Shown: positions 1-5,826, counted from the stretch's first letter. The stretch is 5,826 nt of DNA from an uncultured Nitrosomonadales bacterium (GCA_946481065.1 CAMLMA010000110.1:1-5826), one strand, 5' to 3'. Notes: generated from the sequence alone by a model not told the origin. Numbers and translations: made by a program.

Positions 1-467
1 TCCCGCCGACGTCCTGGCAGATCTCCAACATGAACGGCGGCACCGGCGCCACCAATGTGGTGCCTGGCGAGGTCGAGATCCTGTTCAATTTCCGCTTCTG
101 CCCTGAACTCAATGGCCATGGCAGCACCGACCAGAACCTGCGCGAACGCGTGCATGCCATCCTCGACAAGCACGCACTCAATTACGATCTCGAATGGGAA
201 TACTCGCCGCCTTACATCACGCCGCGCGGCAACCTGGTGGAAGCGATCTCCGAGGCTATTCGGGAAGCCTATGGCGTATCGCCGGAGCTTTCGACCACGG
301 GCGGCACCTCCGATGGCCGATTCATCGCCGACATCTGCAAGCAGGTGATCGAGTTCGGCCCGCTCAACGCCACCATCCACAAACTGAACGAATGTGTCGC
401 CGTCGCCGATATCGAGCCGTTGAAAGACACCTACCGCCTGACGCTGGAAAAGCTGTTGCTGGCGTAA
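1..467 (+). CDS. dapE: Succinyl-diaminopimelate desuccinylase, C-terminal part (5' end outside window)
   Basis: The last 154 residues are visible, read from base 3 to the TAA at 465-467; the start lies upstream of the window. DapE is a cytoplasmic zinc-dependent M20-family hydrolase that cleaves N-succinyl-LL-2,6-diaminopimelate to succinate and LL-diaminopimelate, for lysine and peptidoglycan. The visible part begins in the dimerisation (lid) domain with [20 protein letters not shown] and continues with VEILFNFRF. It then returns to the catalytic domain with [13 protein letters not shown] and [12 protein letters not shown]. The histidine of ATIHK (codon 378-380) matches the family's C-terminal zinc ligand. 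Against E. coli DapE as I remember it (about 375 residues), this is roughly the last 40%, with a few extra residues after NFRF ([12 protein letters not shown]). The N-terminal zinc ligands are not visible. prmB follows 27 bp later on the same strand, probably in one transcript. No frameshift or internal stop is seen. Confidence 0.95.
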   Translation, partial: PPTSWQISNMNGGTGATNVVPGEVEILFNFRFCPELNGHGSTDQNLRERVHAILDKHALNYDLEWEYSPPYITPRGNLVEAISEAIREAYGVSPELSTTGGTSDGRFIADICKQVIEFGPLNATIHKLNECVAVADIEPLKDTYRLTLEKLLLA

Positions 468-494
468 CGACGTTTTGAAGGACTAGACCCGAAC

Positions 495-1409
495 ATGCTG
501 CATTACCCACGCCTGACCGAAGAACTCTTCACCATCCGCGACTGGCTGCGTTTCACCGTCAGTCGCTTCGAGGAGGCCGGCATCTTCTTCGGCCATGGCA
601 CCGATAACGCCTATGACGAGGCCGTATGGCTCATCATGAGCGCACTGCACCTGCCGCTCGACACGCTGGACAACTTCCTCGACGCGGTCATCACCGAGAC
701 TGAACGCAAGCACCTGGCCCACCTGATCGAACGGCGTACCGTCGACCGCACGCCGACCGCCTACCTGCTGCGCGAAGCCTGGCTCAAGGGCTATAAGTTC
801 TATGTCGATGAACGCGTCATCGTGCCGCGTTCGTTCATCGCCGAGCTGCTGGAAAACAGCTTGAGCCCATGGGTGGAATTCCCCGAGATGGTCGAGAATG
901 TAGCGGACATCTGTACCGGGAGTGGCTGTCTCGGGGTGCTGCTTGCGGATGCTTTCCCGGCAGCCCATGTCGATGTGGTGGACATCTCGCCCGACGCCAT
1001 CGCCGTCTGCAACATCAATATCGCCAACTACGGGCTGCAGGACCGCATCACGGCGATCCAGTCCGACATGTTCGCCAATCTGCAGGGCAAGACCTACGAC
1101 GTCATCATCAGCAACCCGCCGTATGTCGATGCCCCTTCGATGGCGACATTGCCGCAGGAATACCGCAACGAACCGCAGATCGCGCTCGGCAGCGGTGAAG
1201 CCGGCCTGGATCACACGCACACGCTGATCAGGCAAGCGCCCCAGCACCTCAATGACGGCGGTTTGCTGGTGGTTGAGATCGGGCATAACCGCGACGCCCT
1301 TCTTGACGCCTACCCGCACCTGCCCTTCACCTGGCTGGAAGTCGAATCCGGTAACGAGTTCGTGTTCCTGCTCACCAGAGAGCAACTGGTCTCGGCGGCT
1401 GACGCGTAG
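495..1409 (+). CDS. prmB: 50S ribosomal protein L3 N5-glutamine methyltransferase PrmB
   Basis: This 304-residue protein is close to E. coli PrmB (about 310). PrmB is a cytoplasmic SAM-dependent enzyme that methylates a glutamine of ribosomal protein L3 during 50S assembly. A helical N-terminal substrate-binding domain (about 1-100) contains RTPTAYLL (85-92) and is followed by FYVDERVIVPRS (102-113). The Rossmann methyltransferase domain has the SAM-binding motif DICTGSGCLG (138-147), the acidic DVVDIS (160-165), and the catalytic NPPY (207-210), followed by VDAP and EYRNEPQIAL (222-231). The NPPY motif is shared with PrmC and HemK, but the N-terminal domain and the DERVIVPRS context favour PrmB. 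The ATG at 495 is the only ATG in this frame after the in-frame dapE stop. AAGGA at 478-482 is a candidate ribosome site with a long 12-base spacer. It probably shares a transcript with dapE. Confidence 0.95.
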   Translation: MLHYPRLTEELFTIRDWLRFTVSRFEEAGIFFGHGTDNAYDEAVWLIMSALHLPLDTLDNFLDAVITETERKHLAHLIERRTVDRTPTAYLLREAWLKGYKFYVDERVIVPRSFIAELLENSLSPWVEFPEMVENVADICTGSGCLGVLLADAFPAAHVDVVDISPDAIAVCNINIANYGLQDRITAIQSDMFANLQGKTYDVIISNPPYVDAPSMATLPQEYRNEPQIALGSGEAGLDHTHTLIRQAPQHLNDGGLLVVEIGHNRDALLDAYPHLPFTWLEVESGNEFVFLLTREQLVSAADA

Positions 1410-1445
1410 TCCTTTCGAGCTATTGCTGCGCCCTGCCGTGTGACA

Positions 1446-1484
1446 GCAGAATGAAATATCGATGACCCTGTCATCCCATTCTGC
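1446..1484 (+). promoter_or_regulatory. Nested inverted repeat abutting the ribosome site of the downstream gene
   Basis: The 87-bp gap between prmB and the membrane-protein gene contains a perfect 8-bp inverted repeat, GCAGAATG (1446-1453) and CATTCTGC (1477-1484). Inside it is a second perfect hairpin, GATGAC-CCT-GTCATC (1461-1475). As RNA this would be a two-part stem with an asymmetric interior loop (7 bases against 1). It ends one base before AAGGA (1486-1490), which sits six bases before the ATG at 1497. No T-run follows, so it does not look like an intrinsic terminator. A weak promoter-like pair (TTGCTG 1423-1428, CAGAAT 1447-1452, 18-bp spacing) overlaps it. A translational or transcriptional control role is inference from position only. 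Confidence 0.4.
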
Positions 1485-1496
1485 CAAGGACACGTC

Positions 1497-2216
1497 ATGG
1501 ATCAAGGATTCTTGCAGTTCGTACGCCGCAGCAGCTTGTTCTTCCTGAGCCTCACGCTATTCATCATCCTGGTCGTCAAGCTCTGGCCGCAAAGTGAAGT
1601 GTTGATCTTCGCCGAGGACGGCATCATCGAAGATGCCACGGCCATCGTCGACGCGCTGGCCGCCGGGCTCGGCTTCTATGCCTTGTGGCTCGGCGCGCTG
1701 CGCGACAAACCATGGGCTGCTCGCGTCGCCCTGTGGACCCTCCCGCTATTGAGCCTGTTTTGCGCGCTGGACGAGATCAGCTGGGGTGCCCGCATCTTGC
1801 ACCTGCAGATGCCCGAGATGCGCGGTGGCGGTGAATTCGACGGTGTCCACGACATCTTCGCCGTGATCGAGCGCTGGGCGGTCGCGACTGACCTATGGAC
1901 CTTGTCGGCGACGTTCGTCATCTGCGCGGCGCTCGCCGGCCTGCTCGCTTATGCGCAGCGACGGCGCGTCGCAGAGATCCTGACCTTTGCCTGGCAGCAT
2001 CGCCTGGGACGCCCACTGGCGAGCGCGATCATGTTGCTGGCATTGGCCACCGTGCTGGATTTCCTGCATGGGCGGCTGATCTCCAGCCTGGAGGAGTTCT
2101 CGGAGTTATGTGCGGGTCTGCTGATGCTGGCGGCGGCCTATGACAGTATGCGCATGGCGCGCATGCAGGCACCCGACGAGAACCTCAACGCCATCGCGGG
2201 GCATGTCGGGCAATAG
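1497..2216 (+). CDS. Uncharacterised multi-pass inner-membrane protein
   Basis: This 239-residue protein has no function I can name. About six hydrophobic segments can be read: 12-30, 48-66, 74-92, 133-151, 172-190 and a short one at 203-217. Positive residues (RR 10-11, R69/K71, RRR 155-157, R219/R222) fall at the N terminus, in loops 2 and 4 and in the tail, which puts these in the cytoplasm. The acidic and histidine-bearing loops would then face the periplasm: AEDGIIED (39-46), ALDEISWG (90-97) continuing to GVHD (116-119), and H191 with LEEFSE (198-203). From memory, the pair EDG...E and [ED]EISWG recurs in a family of uncharacterised bacterial membrane proteins; I could not check this. 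The ATG at 1497 has AAGGA at 1486-1490, a good ribosome site. The gene follows prmB after 87 bp containing a nested inverted repeat and is convergent with rluB. Composition resembles the neighbours, with no sign of decay. Confidence 0.85.
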   Translation: MDQGFLQFVRRSSLFFLSLTLFIILVVKLWPQSEVLIFAEDGIIEDATAIVDALAAGLGFYALWLGALRDKPWAARVALWTLPLLSLFCALDEISWGARILHLQMPEMRGGGEFDGVHDIFAVIERWAVATDLWTLSATFVICAALAGLLAYAQRRRVAEILTFAWQHRLGRPLASAIMLLALATVLDFLHGRLISSLEEFSELCAGLLMLAAAYDSMRMARMQAPDENLNAIAGHVGQ

Positions 2217-2356
2217 CTTGCATAGCGAACCCATGCGCCTGGGCAGGTCATCCACGCTCATGCATCGACTCACACGGCGGGACGAGTTACACGGTGGGGC
2301 AAGTCATACCGCGAGACAAGCGCCTCGTCGATGACCCTTGCAAGGGCCTGAAACGT
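2217..2356. other. Convergent intergenic gap with a 12-bp palindrome
   Basis: This 140-bp gap lies between the stop codons of the membrane-protein gene (plus) and rluB (minus), where transcription from both sides should end. I see no intrinsic terminator: there is no stable GC hairpin followed by a T-run on either strand. The most ordered element is the perfect palindrome CCCTTGCAAGGG (2335-2346), 11 bp beyond the rluB stop. Having no loop, it would fold poorly as RNA, and about one such 12-bp palindrome is expected by chance in a window this size. Open frames crossing this gap have no family match that I recognise. Termination may be Rho-dependent, which is inference. Confidence 0.5.
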
Positions 2357-3412
2357 TCAACCGCGACCGCGGTTACGGTCGCTGCGCTTTTGCTGTCGGG
2401 GGGGATTCAGGTCGGACGATTGCCGAACACGGCGACTCTGCTGTGGGCGTGACGGCTTGGCCGGTTTGCCGGCTGGCGCATGGCTGCCGGGCTTCGTACT
2501 GGTCTCCCCTTCGGCTCTGCGCGTTGCGGGCGCCTTGCGTGCCTTTGGCGTGTAGGCGATGGAAGCTTTTTCGATCTCACGCGCCGTACGTTGCTTGAGC
2601 GGCCCTTTCGGCGCAGGCAAACCCGCCCATTCCAGGAGATTCAGCACTTCCTTCGGTTCCAGCGTCATCATCATGCCGCGCTTAAGGCGCGACGGCAGCG
2701 TGATGGGGCCGAAGCGCACCCGCATCAGCCGGCTCACTTGCAACTGAAAAGCTTCGAACAGCCGGCGCACTTCGCGGTTACGACCTTCACGCAACACCAC
2801 CTGATACCAGTGATTGGAGCCCTCCCCGCCTTGAGGGTGGATCGAATCGAAATTGGCCGGGCCATCCTCCAACTCGATCCCTTGCGTCAATTGCAGCATC
2901 TGGCCTTCCGTCAGTTCACCGAAGATGCGCACGGCATACTCGCGCTCGACCTCGTAACGCGGATGCATGAAGCGGTTGGCAAGATCGCCCGAAGTCGTGA
3001 AGATCAGCAGGCCCGAGGTATTGATATCGAGCCGGCCGATCGCCACCCATTTGCCGTGCTTCACGCGCGGCAGCTTGTCGAACACGGTTGCCCGCTTCTC
3101 TGGGTCATCCTGGCTGACGATCTCGCCTTCCGGCTTGTGGTAGAGCAGCACCTGCGGCAATTCCGGTTCGAACGGCAGGCGCACCGGCCGACTATCGACC
3201 CGCACCACATCACTTGGCACGACACCCGCGCCCACCTGGGCGGGTTTGCCGTTGATGGTGACGCGACCGCTCTCGATCAGGGTCTCCATCTCACGACGCG
3301 AACCAAGGCCAGCCAGCGCCAACAGTTTATGCAGGCGTTGCGGGACGGCGTCCGGATCGACGGCGGCGGGTTTGATGCGTTGGGTAGGTTGCTGCTTGAA
3401 AGGACGGGCCAT
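2357..3412 (-). CDS. rluB: 23S rRNA pseudouridine synthase RluB (RsuA family) with basic disordered tail
   Basis: This 351-residue member of the RsuA/RluB/RluE/RluF family should convert a uridine (2605 in E. coli numbering) of 23S rRNA to pseudouridine. The N terminus carries an S4 RNA-binding domain (about 24-75: RLHKLLALAGLGSRREME, then VTINGKPAQVG). The catalytic domain follows, with LLYHKPEG (89-96), GRLDINTSGLL (126-136; D129 is the expected nucleophile), RYEVEREYAV (152-161) and GRNREVRRLFEA (210-221). The S4 domain and this form of the catalytic motif exclude the RluA and TruB families; RluB is favoured over RsuA or RluF by the scpB neighbourhood and the tail. From about residue 270 the chain is Lys/Arg/Pro-rich and probably disordered, making it longer than E. 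coli RluB (about 290). The ATG at 3412 has only a weak ribosome site (GAAG, about nine bases upstream). It follows scpB after 82 bp and has its own candidate promoter. Confidence 0.92.
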   Translation of the reverse strand: MARPFKQQPTQRIKPAAVDPDAVPQRLHKLLALAGLGSRREMETLIESGRVTINGKPAQVGAGVVPSDVVRVDSRPVRLPFEPELPQVLLYHKPEGEIVSQDDPEKRATVFDKLPRVKHGKWVAIGRLDINTSGLLIFTTSGDLANRFMHPRYEVEREYAVRIFGELTEGQMLQLTQGIELEDGPANFDSIHPQGGEGSNHWYQVVLREGRNREVRRLFEAFQLQVSRLMRVRFGPITLPSRLKRGMMMTLEPKEVLNLLEWAGLPAPKGPLKQRTAREIEKASIAYTPKARKAPATRRAEGETSTKPGSHAPAGKPAKPSRPQQSRRVRQSSDLNPPRQQKRSDRNRGRG

Positions 3413-3438
3413 GGCTGCTACTTCGTATGAAGGCTCCC

Positions 3439-3444
3439 ATTATA
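3439..3444 (-). promoter_or_regulatory. Candidate sigma-70 -10 box for rluB
   Basis: Read on the minus strand, this is a perfect TATAAT in the 82-bp gap between scpB and rluB, flanked by a short inverted repeat (GGCT/AGCC, 3445-3448 and 3432-3435). A start about seven bases downstream would leave a leader of roughly 20 bases before the ATG at 3412, including a small CTTC-ATAC-GAAG hairpin (3421-3432). The -35 region is poor: the best alignment, at 18 bp, is TTCGTG. A consensus -10 in GC-rich DNA at the right distance makes a promoter plausible, but it is not proven. Confidence 0.5.
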
Positions 3445-3494
3445 AGCCAGAGCACGGCCAGGCACGAATAAGACGATGAAATATCGAGAGAAAG

Positions 3495-4049
3495 TTACAA
3501 GTCCAGCGGGATCTCGGTCTGCGCGAAATCTTCCATCGGCGGCAATTCGGCGAGCGAGCGCAGGTTGAGGTCGTCGAGAAAGGTCCTGGTGGTGCCATAG
3601 AGCGACGGCCGGCCCGGCGTGTCGCGCTGGCCGACGACATCGATCCAGTCGCGCTCCTGCAATTGGCGCATGACGTTGGGGTTGACCGCGACACCGCGGA
3701 TCTCCTCGATATCGCCGCGCGTCACCGGTTGGCGATAGGCGATGATGGCGAGCGTTTCCATGACGGCGCGCGAATATTTGGGCTGCCTCTCCGGGTTGAG
3801 CCGAGCGATGAACGGGGCATACTGGCTACGTGCCTGGAAGCGCCAGCCGCTGGCGACCTGCACCAGTTCCAGCGTGCGCGCCTGCCAATCGCTCTTCAAT
3901 TCATCCAGCAGCATGCGCAAGGTCGCGCGCTCCATGCGGCCGGCGAACAGGCGCAGCAACTCATCCAGGGACAAGGGCTGCGCACTGGTGAGCAATGCGG
4001 CTTCCAGCACCTGCTTCATTTCTTCGATGGTTTGTGGTTCGTGCTGCAT
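3495..4049 (-). CDS. scpB: Segregation and condensation protein B
   Basis: This 184-residue cytoplasmic protein, near the usual family length (about 180-200), is the kite subunit of the SMC-ScpAB condensin. It dimerises and binds the centre of ScpA to regulate the SMC ring in chromosome compaction and segregation. Two winged-helix domains can be read. The first (about 8-85) begins IEEMKQVLEAALLTSAQPLS. The second (about 90-162) has METLAIIAYRQPVTRGDIEEIRGV (97-120) and GRPSLYGTTRTFLDDLNL (146-163), the best-conserved signatures. The short acidic tail ends in PLDL. The ATG at 4049 lies 8 bp after the scpA stop. GAGG overlapping that stop, six bases before the ATG, serves as ribosome site and suggests translational coupling, which suits subunits of one complex. 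The gene ends 82 bp before rluB. Confidence 0.95.
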   Translation of the reverse strand: MQHEPQTIEEMKQVLEAALLTSAQPLSLDELLRLFAGRMERATLRMLLDELKSDWQARTLELVQVASGWRFQARSQYAPFIARLNPERQPKYSRAVMETLAIIAYRQPVTRGDIEEIRGVAVNPNVMRQLQERDWIDVVGQRDTPGRPSLYGTTRTFLDDLNLRSLAELPPMEDFAQTEIPLDL

Positions 4050-4057
4050 CGACGACC

Positions 4058-4858
4058 TCAGGCTGCGATCTGCAGATAGATGGGGGTGAAGGCTTGCTGC
4101 TGGGTGATACGCAGCAGACCTTCGCGCGCCAGTTCGAGGATGGCGAGGAAATACACGACCAGCTTGGGAATGCCGTCGTTAACGACGTCGAACAGCGCCG
4201 TGAACTCGAGCATGCGGTGTTCCTGCAGGCGCCGCAGGACGTCGCTCATGTGCTCGCGCACCGAGAGCTCTTCGCGGCTGATCCTGTGATGACGAAAATT
4301 GCCGGCGCGAGCCAGCACGCCCTTCCAGGCCGCGACCAGATCATCGACCGATACTTCCGGCGGGTGGATATCGCTGATGCGCTCGACGTAACTCTGGGCG
4401 ACCAGGATATCGACACCGACCTGCGGCATGGCATCGAGACGCTGCGCGGCGAGCTTGATCGCCTCGTACTCCATGAGCCTGCGCACCAGCTCGGCCCGCG
4501 GGTCATCCTCCTCCACGATCTCTTCGGGCTTGGGCAACAGCATGCGCGACTTGATCTCGATCAGCATGGCCGACATCAGCAGGTAATCGGCGGCCAGTTC
4601 CAGCTTGAAGTGCTCGGACATGGCGCGCATCTTTTCCACGTAATCCATGTATTGCCGCGTGAGTTCGGCCATGGGAATGTCGAGGATATCGAGATTGTGC
4701 TTGCGAATGAGGTACAGCAGCAGGTCCAGCGGGCCTTCGAAGGCATCGAGATAGACTTCCAGCGCATCCGGCGGGATGTAGAGATCCTGCGGGATGGTGT
4801 CGAGCTGCTCACCATAGATCCGCGCATCGATCGTCAACTGGGTCTGCATGGTGCTCAC
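4058..4858 (-). CDS. scpA: Segregation and condensation protein A (kleisin)
   Basis: This 266-residue bacterial kleisin bridges the SMC heads and binds the ScpB dimer in the condensin complex on the nucleoid. After a variable leader comes PQDLYIPPDALEV (23-35) and the hallmark FEGPLDLLLYLIRKHNLDIL (40-59). Next is the helical SMC-neck-binding part with LAADYLLMSAMLIEIKSRML (88-107) and an acidic linker (PEEIVEEDDP, 111-120). The C-terminal winged helix contains VVYFLAILELAREGLL (234-249), which binds the SMC head. The GTG at 4858 is the furthest start possible because an in-frame TGA lies two codons upstream. An ATG three codons in (4849) also fits, with GAGG ten bases upstream, so the exact start is uncertain. 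The GTG overlaps the stop of a 26-codon open frame that fills the gap after trpS. Only 84 bp without an obvious promoter separates it from trpS, so co-transcription is likely. Confidence 0.95.
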   Translation of the reverse strand: MSTMQTQLTIDARIYGEQLDTIPQDLYIPPDALEVYLDAFEGPLDLLLYLIRKHNLDILDIPMAELTRQYMDYVEKMRAMSEHFKLELAADYLLMSAMLIEIKSRMLLPKPEEIVEEDDPRAELVRRLMEYEAIKLAAQRLDAMPQVGVDILVAQSYVERISDIHPPEVSVDDLVAAWKGVLARAGNFRHHRISREELSVREHMSDVLRRLQEHRMLEFTALFDVVNDGIPKLVVYFLAILELAREGLLRITQQQAFTPIYLQIAA

Positions 4859-4935
4859 GCCTCACCATCCAGGGAAACGACAGGCCTGCCATCCGTCGAC
4901 GCGGCTAATGTCTCAGGCATGGCGTGGCGTCTCAT
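4855..4935 (-). CDS. Possible 26-residue leader peptide ahead of scpA
   Basis: In the gap after the trpS stop, an ATG at 4935 opens a 26-codon frame that ends in a TGA (4857-4855) sharing two bases with the scpA GTG start, a GTGA overlap of the kind seen in translationally coupled genes. It begins MRRHAMPETLAAS and ends VVSLDGEA; a second ATG lies at 4920. I recognise no family, and there is no membrane segment or signal peptide. The upstream sequence lacks a strong Shine-Dalgarno, and the frame stays open back into trpS, so a chance frame in GC-rich DNA is quite possible. If translated, it would most likely help deliver ribosomes to the scpA start. Confidence 0.2.
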   Translation of the reverse strand: MRRHAMPETLAASTDGRPVVSLDGEA

Positions 4936-4942
4936 CGTGACA

Positions 4943-5826
4943 TCAGGAGTAGTTGAGGCCCATGGCTTCACGTACGTCGCGCATGGTCTCACGCGCCAGC
5001 TTGCGTGCGCGCTCACAGCCTTCGGCAACGATGTTCTTCACCAGCAATGGGTCTTCGGCGTATTGCGCAGCCCGCTCCTGGATCGGCTTCAGCTCTTCCA
5101 TCATGGCGTCGATCACCGGCTGTTTGCATTCGATACAACCGATACCGGCGGTGGTGCAGCCCTGCATCACCCATTCACGGCGGGCGTCGTCGGAATAGAC
5201 CTCATGCAACTGCCAGACCGGGCACTTGGCCGGATCGCCCGGATCGGTGCGACGGATGCGCGCAGGGTCGGTCGGCATGGTCTTGATCTTCTTCGCAACG
5301 ACATCAGCCGGTTCGCGCAGCGACACGGTGTTGTTGTAGGACTTGGACATCTTCTGCCCGTCCAGCCCCGGCATCTTGGAGGCTGGCGTCAGCTTGTATT
5401 CGGGTTCCGGCAGGATGATCTTGCCGCCGCCTTCGAGATAGCCCAGCAGGCGCTCCTTGTCGCCCAGCGACAAGCCCTGCTGCTCTTCGATCATGGCGCG
5501 TGCCGATTCCAGCGCCTCTTCGTCACCACTTTGCTGGTAGGCGTTGCGCATCTCCTCATAGAGCGCGCTGCGCTTGCTGCCCAGCTTCTTGATGGCGGCT
5601 TCGGCCTTCTCTTCGTAACCCGGCTCACGGCCATAGATATGGTTGAAGCGACGGGCGATCTCGCGGGTGAACTCGATATGCGGGATCTGGTCCTCGCCCA
5701 CAGGCACCTGCGTCGCACGGTAGATCAGGATGTCGGCGCTCTGCAACAGCGGATAACCGAGGAAGCCGTAGGTCGAGAGATCCTTGCTCGCCAGTTTCTC
5801 CTGCTGGTCCTTGTAGGTCGGCACGC
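4943..5826 (-). CDS. trpS: Tryptophanyl-tRNA synthetase, C-terminal part (5' end outside window)
   Basis: The last 293 residues are visible, up to the TGA at 4945-4943. The GTG at 5824 is an internal valine codon, not a start. The enzyme, a class I synthetase, charges tRNA-Trp in the cytoplasm. Visible parts in order are VPTYKDQQEK (1-10), YPLLQSADILIYRATQVPVG (24-43), GEDQIPHIEFTREIARRFN (43-61) and the second class I signature in DGQKMSKSYNN (155-165; KMSKS at 158-162). Between 66 and 140 lies a charged helical insertion absent from the short E. coli enzyme (334 residues) but typical, from memory, of the long Pseudomonas/Xanthomonas form. About 100 N-terminal residues with the HIGH-type motif are missing. 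Cysteines at 201, 223, 230 and 233 form C-x21-C-x6-C-x2-C, close to the [4Fe-4S] motif reported for Thermotoga TrpRS. It is first in the order trpS-scpA-scpB-rluB. Confidence 0.96.
   Translation of the reverse strand, partial: VPTYKDQQEKLASKDLSTYGFLGYPLLQSADILIYRATQVPVGEDQIPHIEFTREIARRFNHIYGREPGYEEKAEAAIKKLGSKRSALYEEMRNAYQQSGDEEALESARAMIEEQQGLSLGDKERLLGYLEGGGKIILPEPEYKLTPASKMPGLDGQKMSKSYNNTVSLREPADVVAKKIKTMPTDPARIRRTDPGDPAKCPVWQLHEVYSDDARREWVMQGCTTAGIGCIECKQPVIDAMMEELKPIQERAAQYAEDPLLVKNIVAEGCERARKLARETMRDVREAMGLNYS

Noticed and set aside
483..1505. 340-codon open frame on the minus strand opposite prmB
   Set aside because: It lies wholly antisense to a clear prmB, resembles no family I know, and has the Asp/Arg/Val-rich composition expected from the reverse of a GC-rich gene.
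2335..2346. Perfect palindrome CCCTTGCAAGGG as a protein-binding site or attachment site
   Set aside because: Roughly one 12-bp palindrome is expected by chance here, there is no second copy, and no integrase or regulator gene lies nearby.
2363..2382. Hairpin GCGACCG-6 bases-CGGTCGC near the 3' end of rluB, considered as a terminator for the convergent transcript
   Set aside because: It lies inside rluB coding sequence for the Arg/Gly tail and is not followed by a proper T-run on either strand, only a short TTTT several bases later.
2480..3430. 316-codon open frame on the plus strand opposite rluB
   Set aside because: It is antisense to a well-supported rluB, is full of His and Arg as expected of a reverse-frame artefact, and has no recognisable domain.
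1451..3487. Identical 12-mer ATGAAATATCGA at 1451-1462 and 3476-3487, both in intergenic DNA
   Set aside because: About one exact 12-base match is expected by chance within a window of this length, and the flanks do not extend it.
3663..4079. 138-codon plus-strand frame opposite scpB
   Set aside because: It is a shadow of scpB; the scpB frame carries the conserved family motifs and this one carries none.
1..5826. A novel defence system, mobile island or CRISPR array
   Set aside because: Apart from one uncharacterised membrane protein, all well-supported genes are recognisable housekeeping genes of even composition, with no transposase, integrase, toxin-antitoxin pair, tRNA boundary or spaced repeats.

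Overview
The window looks like ordinary chromosomal DNA from a GC-rich gammaproteobacterium. Three things point there: the tryptophanyl-tRNA synthetase is the long, cysteine-containing type I associate with Pseudomonas and Xanthomonas relatives; ScpA opens with the PQDLYIPPDALEV block typical of such bacteria; and trpS-scpA-scpB-rluB is an order familiar from gammaproteobacteria that use SMC/ScpAB rather than MukBEF. I cannot name the genus. I see no mobile element, tRNA, rRNA, CRISPR array or defence cassette.

Left half, plus strand: the 3' end of dapE (lysine/diaminopimelate pathway), then prmB 27 bp downstream (methylation of ribosomal protein L3), then a 239-residue uncharacterised multi-pass membrane protein. 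Before this last gene an 87-bp gap holds a nested inverted repeat that ends one base before its Shine-Dalgarno sequence.

Centre: a 140-bp gap (2217-2356) separates the convergent membrane-protein gene and rluB. It holds a 12-bp palindrome but no convincing terminator.

Right half, minus strand, in transcription order: trpS (5' end outside the window), scpA, scpB and rluB. scpA and scpB are 8 bp apart and look translationally coupled. A 26-codon open frame fills the trpS-scpA gap and overlaps the scpA GTG start, so it is a possible leader or coupling peptide. rluB follows an 82-bp gap with a consensus TATAAT and probably has its own promoter as well as any read-through.

Functionally these are housekeeping genes: cell-wall and lysine precursor synthesis, ribosome maturation (PrmB on L3, RluB on 23S rRNA), tRNA charging, and chromosome condensation (ScpAB with SMC). 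I found no clear new system. The best leads are the membrane protein, with acidic and histidine residues predicted on one membrane face, the hairpin before it, the four-cysteine motif in TrpS, and the small ORF ahead of scpA.
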